A DNA stretch of 64,000 bases, from NCBI GenBank assembly GCA_037976565.1, contig CP137667.1:1872390-1936389 (forward strand), in the 5' to 3' direction. Positions 50,601 through 61,100 of this stretch are shown in pieces. Numbering within the stretch: the stretch's first letter is position 1; every line of letters begins with the position of its first letter. The DNA comes from Mesocentrotus franciscanus (lineage: Eukaryota > Echinodermata > Echinoidea > Camarodonta > Strongylocentrotidae). Position numbers and translations under genes: made by a program. The notes below the pieces were generated by a model. That model saw only the letters and a program-made list of their open reading frames with translations. It was not told where the DNA came from and ran no database searches.

Positions 50601-53600
50601 CAACTGAATATAGGATACTTTTACTTGAAATGTTACACTGCTCCAATCCACCCCGGGAAGGACCCGGGTATTACTTTCGAATCTTTTAATCAATTTATAC
50701 AAGTATCTGCACCTAAAAACAACCCAAAGTACTCTCTGCATAGGGGCCACCAACAGACGAGAACTTGTGTACACCCCACAGCCCGTAAAAGGCGACAATG
50801 TTCCTGCATTAAACAGGCGAACAGAGTTTACCTTCTAATTTGAACTGTGAGACAGGATGTACGTATAACACCCCACTGCATCAAAGAAGGCAAACAGTTC
50901 CACTGCATAAAACAGGCGAACAGATGCCCACTTTACAGGCGGGTACATGTTATAAATAAACGACAGGACGGAATGCCTGTTATCATCGGGGCCCCAACCG
51001 GAAACCAATAAATATTGAGCTCTGCAAGATACAATGGCCAAACTGTAGAGGTGTTGTGGTCGAGTGGATACGTCGCCGGACTGTCGATCACAAGGTCCGC
51101 GGTTCGAGTCCCGCCGCTGCACTAATGTCCTTTGGCAAGACATTGATCTACATTTGCCACACTCCACCCAGGTGAAGTAAATGGGTACCTGGCAGGAATT
51201 TATTCCTTGAAACGCAGCGCGCGTAACAGCTGCACTGCTAAAGCCAGGGTAATTATGCTGCATTATTGTAGAGCGCTTAGAGACTTCTGATAAAGTAAGT
51301 GTGCTATATAAGCACTGTAATTATTATAACTAAAATAATCCAATTCATATTCTCAAAAACACAACCCTCCCATGAGGTATTTTGGAGCAGTGTGTAATAC
51401 ACATAATAACCTTTATATGTATATATCAACATATATACGCATACACATATATATATGCGAAGAGGCAAAAAATGACAATTTCCGCCACACGGGCACCGCC
51501 CGCCGCCACTGAGCGTATATTTTATTTGCACGTACATTACGTATTCAATTCAAGACTTTCATCAGCGTCAATTATCTGAATTAACTTCAACATGAAATTT
51601 CTTCCAACAACTTAACATGCAGGTATATTCACGTCTGCAAACCTTTTACTTGCACTAAAGTGCCTAAGTATTCGCATATATTATTATTATTATTATTATC
51701 ACGTATTCAATTTATAAGCGTGAGCATCTACTGTACTAATGCAATAATCCAACCAAAACGTAATACGCGGAAAAGATTGCTTTCTTTATCGATACTTTAA
51801 AAAGGGGGTGTAAATATTAATAATAACCGAATTTCATATCATCAATTTTAAATTCAATTTCTACAGTCCAATCAACATTTAATCTAACTTCACTAATTAA
51901 GTTTTTATATTGTGCCATAATATAACAACCCCACCAGGTAGATGAGCTTAACATATTAATCTCAACCCATCACCTAATTGGCTAATTTCATTTAACTATA
52001 TACCTTTTAGCGATTTGAGGCTTGAGCAAATAGGCCCATTAACAAAATTACTCGTGAACAATTATCTTTCGTTTTAACAATAACATGAATAAATTTTAAA
52101 ACCGAAAACAGTATTAAGTGACAGACGCCGTTATGAACACGGGTGAGACCAAGCTCATGAAAACAGTCTACAAATAATTTAATAACAAATTAGAGTGAAC
52201 CACAACAAAGAACTGGAATGCAGTCTTTCCAACGTTCGTCGACTCGCGAATAAGGCTTTGAAGGAACAAGTCATTTCCTGCCAAAAGATGTATTCCATCG
52301 GCATCACTAGGAAACAGCTCGTGTCGCTCGTGCGCGAAGCCCGAATAATCCAATGAACGACCCCGATTCTGCGGCATATATTCCTGGCATGCTTGTTAAA
52401 TACTAGCCGCGTTCTAGAATTATGTGGCTGTTCGTCATTGTCGAAACCTGTGTAAGTCCTTCGTGGCAACACACTGGACCAAATGCTGCGGGCATCGGGG
52501 AGGAGCGCGAAGGCGGCTAACCAGTGTATCATATCAACCTACGACAGGAATAAAGAAAAACTTCCGGCAGCTTATTGTTCACCACCATTCGACTTGTGTC
52601 ACATCTAAAACCCTTCCCACTCACTATTGTCCATAAGCGCCCGCTTATTCAAACTTATTCAAACCCAATCGGCTGTAGAGGGATCTGGTAACTTTGTCTT
52701 AGATCCTTAAAGCTAACATTAAAATTACAAAATTCCCTAAACCTGTAAATCAATCCATTTTTGGCCAGTAAAGACAAATATATATCTAAAATCTGTAAGA
52801 AACAATTTTCCTATTATTTGGAACTCTATTCCTCCTGAAATATCCTCATGCAAGTCTTTAACACTATTTAAAAGAAACTTGAAGCAGCATCTTATATCTA
52901 AATATCAATGATTCTTGTACCAGTAATTATATTTTACAACATTACCTATGACTGTAATAATAGTTTTGTCTGTATATGTAAATCTCTTAATTACTGTTTC
53001 GGGAACTATGCCTCCACAAGGCCATTTGGCCTTTTTTTTTTTAGTTCCCTATTTTCATTTTCTTATAAATTGCATATGCTTATTTATATTGTATATTTAT
53101 CTTTGTATTGTTTTTATTGAAAATGGAAATGAATAAAACGAATTGAATTGAATTGAATTGAATAGTCGCTTTAAAGATACTATGTCCCTTTTGCAGCCAA
53201 CATCAAATTCTTCAGAACTTTGCAGGAATTATGAATATGTCATGTATGTCCTATCTGTGAAATTTAAACGTTAGCAGTGTCCTAATATTCAAATTATGCA
53301 AGGAAACCCGTTTACTTGCTAGACTTCACTGTCAGACACTATTGAGTGACTGACTGGCTTTTTTCATCTTTGGTAATAACATACATAAAATGAGCTGTAA
53401 AGGGTACATGAGCATTTGTCTACATCAATAACCCACTTCTTGTAATGGCCAAAATTAAACTGATTGAATCTTTGCGCAGCATAAAACGTACGACCATTCG
53501 GTACAATGGTCTGAAAAATCAGACTATTACTTACTGGCTCTATAGCTCCTAAGTCGATTCGACAACTAATAGTCGTTATTTTCCCACTTAAAGACATTTT

Positions 53601-56600
53601 CAAGCCCCCTTTTTTTTAGGGAAGTTCTAAATTAGTATTGTCTTTCAAATGCCGTTGGAATTTAACCTTGTCATTTTTTTGGCCTGCAAATGGGACATAG
53701 TACCTTTAATAGGGCTTAAGTCAAATCACTGCCATGCAATTTATTCGTTCAAAATTAAAATGATATCTAACATCGTTGATCTTCGTCCGCCTTATGAAAC
53801 ATGTACCAATTAATTCATACTGGTTATACGAACGTAAAGAAGTGAATATGGATAAACCATCGTCATACTTAACTTTCCTCTCAGAGGTACCTTTGTAGAT
53901 TCCGAGAAGACGTCCCAGTATGAACTATCCGCTACGCCGTATACTCTGTAGAACCAAGTCCAATTAAATTGAAACTTTTCCTCTATTAAAATCCGATGTG
54001 AAATCCACGTATAATAATTTTCCAGTACGAAGTTCCCTCAGGCTCAATAAAGCCCAACTAAATTAAATGAATTTGCCACCGATTAATGTCTACATCCATC
54101 CTCTACAAAATCCACAAGGTGAATGAGAATTCTCTCGCCAACACCGTGGGAACCCAATCCATCCCGGCCACTTGAATTCCATACATACATTCAAAACATA
54201 CCTCGCGCAAATTCCGATATAGCTACGCGCACATGAAAGATACCGCGCGGCTGACAACAAAGGGGGCTGGTATGTTATTGTCTCCTCTCAAGATGCCGCC
54301 AAAACTCATCACAAAAGAAACGCCGCCGCTGACGCGTGCTGTCACTGATGAATGTAAATCATTTATATCGCCCTACGTGCGATAAAATTCCTTAAGTATT
54401 AGTAAACAACGAGGGTATATTACGACCTTTTCATTCTATGTAATTCAACAATTAGAAGAAGAAATTTAGTATAAGACAGGGCAACTTACAACGTTTCGGA
54501 AAGCAACCCTTCTCCTCCTCATCCTCTAGTTAGTCGGGAGTTAGGGCAATTTATGGCTGGTTATGTGCATTTTGGCAATTCCAGTTAACCAAAATTAGTT
54601 GGTAAACTTTTGACCTAAAATACAGTGGATAGTATGTTACCCAAATTCGTCAATATTTTGCTCAACTCGTATAAGGGTGTGGATTTGTTTTAAATGTAAA
54701 TGATATTGGGTACACTACTAGTAACAATAACTGGATTTATATAGCGCCTTTTTTCAGAAATAAAATCCTACTTTTGAACAGAATTACCAACGTTGAGGTT
54801 GTTGAGGTATTAAAGCTCTTTCGAAACGCATAGAGACGATATAATGTGATATGCTCTATACAAGAACCAAACATTAATATTGTTATTGGACCTTTTGAAG
54901 AGTGATCTTACAATAATAATAAACAATAAAACATAGAAGATAATGTTATACTTTATATTCTTGCATTTCTATTTTACTTAATAGGGGTATGTTATGTATG
55001 TCGTTTCATTAATATTGTATGAGAACGAACATGTAAACATGATGCAATTACTGCGCTTTGGACATGATCCATATATATATATATATATATATATTAAATA
55101 TATAAAGTGGATGCCTACCTTCATATTCATGATGCTCGTCATTACTCAAAAATCTAAAAATGAAAAACCAAAATTGTTTGAAACTTTTGAGCAATATTCA
55201 GGTATACAGACAAGAGATACGTTTCATCTATAACAATCTAAGTTTCTGGTATTAACACGAGATTCATTTGATCGTCATGTTGAAATTTTATATGACTATC
55301 CAGTAATTGTTTTCGAAAATGATATCAAAGAAGGTGTAGAAGTTGTCAACATAAAAAGTGATTAGTATAGACAAGTCTTATCCCAACCTGGCTGGGGATT
55401 AGCCCTTGATTGGCCTTCGGCCTTTGCTAATCGCTCCACGTATAACTCAATTATCGTGTTATGTATCGTTCTGTACTGCATGTTTCTATTTCTAATGTAA
55501 TATTTTGATTTTTTTTCTGCTTTGTTTTACATATTTTACTGTATTTATGAGTTTTGTGGAAATAAATAAATTGAAGTCAGTTTTCGCAATTCTTATTACA
55601 AATAATCAGGGTTAGCCCATTGGAAACAAGAGAAAGGCAGAAAATATACTTATGAAATCTGTCAGGTTTGTGTTTAGAAGTTGAGAAGGTCCGTCTACGT
55701 GCACGAACTGAACGGGGAATGTATTCGCCATCTGAAATGAACATTAAAGAAATGTAAATTATTATAAATATCTGTCTGAGACTCAACAAACATATTCAAA
55801 CTCGACATAAAATACTAAACTGATCTTTTGTCTCCTTCCAAGAACCTTGTAATTAACTCACAAACTACCTCTGAATGTTGAAATGGCATGGATAGCAGGA
55901 TACGTGAAGCGAGCCACCCTCATGCTATTGAGAAATAATGCCCAATTGATTAAATTGACTTAAGTATAAGTTAACAACGAGGGTATATTACGACCTTTTC
56001 ATTCTATGTAATTCAACAATTAGAAGAAGAAATTTAGTATAAGACAGGGAAACTTACAACGTTTCGGAAAGCAACCCTTCTCCTCCTCATCCTCTAGTTA
56101 GTCGGGAGTTAGGGCAATTTATGGCTGGTTATGTGCATTTTGGCAATTCCAGTTAACCAAAATTAGTTGGTAAACTTTTGACCTAAAATACAGTGGATAG
56201 TATGTTACCCAAATTCGTCAATATTTTGCTCAACTCGTATAAGGGTGTGGATTTGTTTTAAATGTAAATGATATTGGGTACACTACTAGTAACAATAACT
56301 GGATTTATATAGCGCCTTTTTTCAGAAATAAAATCCTACTTTTGAACAGAATTACCAACGTTGAGGTTGTTGAGGTATTAAAGCTCTTTCGAAACGCATA
56401 GAGACGATATAATTTGATATGCTCTATACAAGAACCAAACATTGATATTATTATTACTGGACCTTTTGAAGAGTGATCTTACAATAATAATAAACAATAA
56501 AACATAGAAGATAATGTTATACTTTATATTCTTGCATTTCTATTTTACTTAATAGGGGTATGTTTTGTATGTCGTTTCATTAATATTGTATGAGAACGAA

Positions 56601-58130
56601 CATGTAAACATGATGCAATTACTGCGCTTTGGACATGATCCATATATATATATATAATATATATTAAATATATAAAGGGGATGCCTACCTTCATATTCAT
56701 GATGCTCGTCATTACTCAAAAATCTAAAAATGAAAAACCAAAATTGTTTGAAACTTTTGAGCAATATTCAGGTATACAGACAAGAGATACGTTTCATCTA
56801 TAACAATCTAAGTTTCTGGTATTAACACGAGATTCATTTGATCGTCATGTTGAAATTTTATATGACTATCCAGTAATTGTTTTCGAAAATGATATCAAAG
56901 AAGGTGTAGAAGTTGTCAACATAAAAAAGTGATTAGTATAGACAAGTCTTATCCCAACCTGGCTGGGGATTAGCCCTTGATTGGCCTTCGGCCTTTGCTA
57001 ATCGCTCCACGTATAACTCAATTATCGTGTTATGTATCGTTCTGTACTGCATGTTTCTATTTCTAATGTAATATTTTGAATTTTTTCTGCTTTGTTTTAC
57101 ATATTTTACTGTATTTATGAGTTTTGTGGAAATAAATAAATTGAAGTCATTTTTCGCAATTCTTGTTACAAGTAATCAGGGTTAGCCCATTGGAAACAAG
57201 AGAAAGGCAGAAAATATACTTATGAAATCTGTCAGGTTTGTGTTTAGAAGTTGAGAAGGTCCGTCTACGTGCACGAACTGAATGTAGAATGTATTCGCCA
57301 TCTGAATTGAACATTAAAGAAATGTAAATTATTATAAATATCTGTCTGAGACTCAACAAACATATTCAAACTCGACATAAAATACTAAACTGATCTTTTG
57401 TCTCCTTCCAAGAACCTTGTAATTAACTCACAAACTACCTCTGAATGTTGAAATGGCATGGATAGCAGGATACGTGAAGCGAGCCACCCTCATGCTATTG
57501 AGAAATAATGCCCAATTGATTAAATTGACTTAAAGATAAAGTTGAGTTCTGGTCATGCGATTGCATTGTGAAAGAAACGGTGTGGAATCGATCAGGAAAG
57601 TTGATCATCTAGCATATAAGTATAGGTGTGTACTGCAAGGTTCTGGAATCATCAAAATGATAAGAAATTTGGCCCAGTCTTGGTAAAGTTACAAGCACTG
57701 TACACAGAAATATGTATATGGGACTATACTAACATGTGGCATAAAAATACGTCCCGATTTTTATAATGTTACATGCCATATTTAGAATATTAAGACATTT
57801 GAAGAACCATGCTTTTCAGGGAACATTTGTTATCTGATGTTCTTCCACACTTGCATAATAACAATGATAACGCTCACAAATTATTTTCACATCTTCCCAG
57901 AACTCAACCTTCTCTTTAAGTATTAGTAAACAACGAGGGTATATTACGACCTTTTCATTCTATGTAATTCAACAATTAGAAGAAGAAATTTAGTATAAGA
58001 CAGGGCAACTTACAACGTTTCGGAAAGCAACCCTTCTCCTCCTCATCCTCTAGAAACGTGCTGGCACTATACGATGTTAATAATAATAACAAAATTAACA
58101 ATACTACTACTACTACCACTACTACTACTG

Positions 58131-58194
<64 letters not shown>

Positions 58195-61100
58195 TAATAT
58201 AATCATAACAATAATGATAATATTTATAATAATAATTATAATGATAGATATGATAATAATGATAATAAAACTGTTTTAGCCATGGAAGCCTCATCAGCCT
58301 CCTTGCTTTTCTAACTGAGGTCCTGCAATTATTTTTACTTATGACATTTTTTGTCTGAACCGTATTTGGCTTTTAGTATCGGGTCACAGCAAGAGATTTT
58401 TATCGCAAATTACAATAATTGCCAAATCCATCCTGGATCTATAAACCATTTTCCCTCAAACCGCGTTTAATCTGCACTATACCTGATAGAAACTAGAAAC
58501 TAATGATATCCTTTGAAACGCATTTCAAAGTCATTTTATACCTTCTTAAGGAGTCGCTTCTGACGCTAGGAGTGTTAGGTCGCTTATAATGAAGGCTCTT
58601 CGCCCAGTGCCCCCTTGCTCCTGTAATCTTTGGAGGGGAAAATAATCATTGCCAGTTGCCGAATAGGCAAGATGTTGACAATTTGAAATTTATTTTCCAA
58701 ATCATTAGCAGTGGTCACAACAATCTAATTGTATCGCCCAATAATCAAACGATAATATGTGTCTTATGTATTTGTTTTCTTCATTTTGTTCCATGAACAT
58801 CAGAAATGCATTATTGAAAATATGTTTGTCTTCTGTTCAATAAAATATATATGTTTCTGATTATTCAATTTTATTTATATTATAAATGTAAATTACCTCG
58901 AATATATGTTTGTTAATTTGTTGCAAATGAAAATCAATAAAAGCCCTGTGAAGGGAAAAATATGAGGATAAACAAATTAACTGGATTACAGCAGTACTAT
59001 ATACTAAGATTTATTTGTTCTCCAAATAAAGTCTATATTCAATATTTCTCAAATCATCAAAACAGTATAAGCAAATGTACAAAATGAAAGATACATACCT
59101 TTGACTAAGAACGGTACAATGAGGGGGAGAGAAAGAGAGGTTGTTTTGAATTTCTACGACATAAAAGTGATTATTCATTACTATTTTCTCTAGGACTGAC
59201 ATTTGGTATCTGAATTATTTATTGAAAATGCTTGCTCGGGATCGTAGCCCGGTGGAGGAGCCTTTAATGTTTCATCGAAGGGCTGAAATGAGGATCTATA
59301 GTACAGGTCATGACGTTCCCTTTGTTGTTTATCCTATTTAAGATATACATAAGACACCTTCTATGTTATTAGTGTCAAACGCAAATATAGATTATATATG
59401 TTTCTAACTATTATATCATCAAATTCATTGTCTGGAATTAAAATTCAGTGCCTATACTAGATCCACATCTACGTGAGTGCAAGATAAATTAATAGTAGAT
59501 CACCATGCCCACGGATCATCAAGGCTCCTAACTAAATCGGAGATTATCTGTCTGCCCTGTCAGATGAAGGCCTATAGATGCTGAAAGACTTACAAATGTG
59601 GTTGTCTGTTTAGCAGGCCTATGTATGCACAACACACACATTGATAACGACTAGACTAACGTCTAGCCCACGAATAAGTGGTAAAGATCTTGGCCCCGTT
59701 TCAAAAAGCCTACCATTGATGGTAATTTTGCCATTAACGGTAAATTCCATGGAAACCTCGATTTGAATGGCTGTTGAGTAATGTTGCCATATTAGTTAAT
59801 ACTGATGGCAAACTTACCACAAGTGGTAAGTTTTATGCAACAGGACCCTGGTTTGAAAGTACATCCTACGTCTCTGGAAATATTAACGACAAACATCTAC
59901 CGCACGGAAACACTCACCTCCGCCTCATAATCATGTAGGCCTACTGTCGGGGCGGTCCTTGATTTTTTACCAGGGAATTCTTCTTCAAATATGTCTTCCA
60001 CATTGTTGTCAGGTCCCTTTTCTTTATAAAGAAGGAAGATAAACCAGAGAAGTTCTTTAGTCTTATTGATCAATTGGATTCGAGTAATGAACTTGATTGT
60101 ATGATCCCTTTATTTGTAAGGTTCTTTATATTCTCGGATTGTTTTAGAATGAGTTTAATTGTGTGTCAATATTTAGTGCGTCCTTACCCGCTCTTCTTCC
60201 TTGTTGCAAAACAGGGATTGAATGTCCTGAATCGCTCACGGACTTCCACACTTCTCTTAAATGGTCGTCTGCTTTGGAGACAGAATGATGAAAACATTTC
60301 CAATAGCGGATCATGAAGATAGCAGCTTTTTGATTTGGGGTATAAACCCCAGACTCCTTTTGCTGTCTGCTTCTGATCTGGATGCTGTCAAGTGTCTGGT
60401 AGGACATACCCAATGCTAGACCAAGATGGTAGTACTGATCAGTGTTCATCTCTTTTGTGATGAAATCCTCACTCCGATTTTCTTCAGCTTTGCTATAAAT
60501 GGAAATACAGGGAGAAAAGAGAAAAAAATCTATTATTGAATTGACTAGTAAGGCTAGATTATTTTATTACCTAGCCCATTTTTTTTTGTTTTTCCTCTAT
60601 TAGTTCTTTCAATAATACAGTAACACATTATTAATTTATCTCGTGTAATGGTGTTCATATTTTTCAGCTGACACGATCGACATTAACATTGTAATAATAG
60701 TAAAAATAATAATGATTACGAGCATGCCACAAAAAAGCATAGTAGTAATACATGTTGTAATGAGCAAAACATAATTGGCAGAAAAAGTTGTTAATGTTAA
60801 ACAAATATGTTTTCTTAGAGTAAATTTACCTAAGGTCAGTATTTGGTCCAGGGACAATCTCATCTAGGCTTGAGTGTATGTCGGTGGAGAAACCTTGGAG
60901 GAAAATGACAACATTTTCTAGTGAACCCACTTTTATCATTGGAACAATACTAGTTTCGATTGATAATAATAGGGCATTACACTTGCGTAAAAAAATAAGA
61001 AATTACATGATATTCTGGAATGTATTTCAGTGCTTGTTCTTGAAGGTACCGTTCAATATTTTTGTTTTACTTCTATTAAATCACCAACGGATACGTTTTT

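Larger units (their letters stand above)
54393..55969. repeat. tandem-cassette unit B (~1.57 kb)
   Basis: TTAAGTATTAGTAAACAACG start, exon a3, inverted copy of 46256-46419 (54533-54696), then a unit A-like block with exons c2 and b2. Followed directly by unit C. Confidence 0.93.
55970..57529. repeat. tandem-cassette unit C (~1.56 kb)
   Basis: Same order as unit B: TTAAGTATAAGTTAACAACG, exon a2, inverted intron piece, exons c1 and b1. Interrupted at its right end by a family C MITE before the partial unit D. Confidence 0.93.

Noticed and set aside
51050..51125. tRNA gene
   Set aside because: Boxes A and B are good but the acceptor stem is not tRNA-like and the sequence continues into a SINE body.
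52179..52532. 117-codon minus-strand open frame
   Set aside because: Overlaps an equally plausible plus frame. Composition is biased by a GC-rich patch and no family is recognised.
58058..58294. Poly-Asn and poly-Leu/Ile ORFs
   Set aside because: They are readings of the (AAT)n microsatellite.
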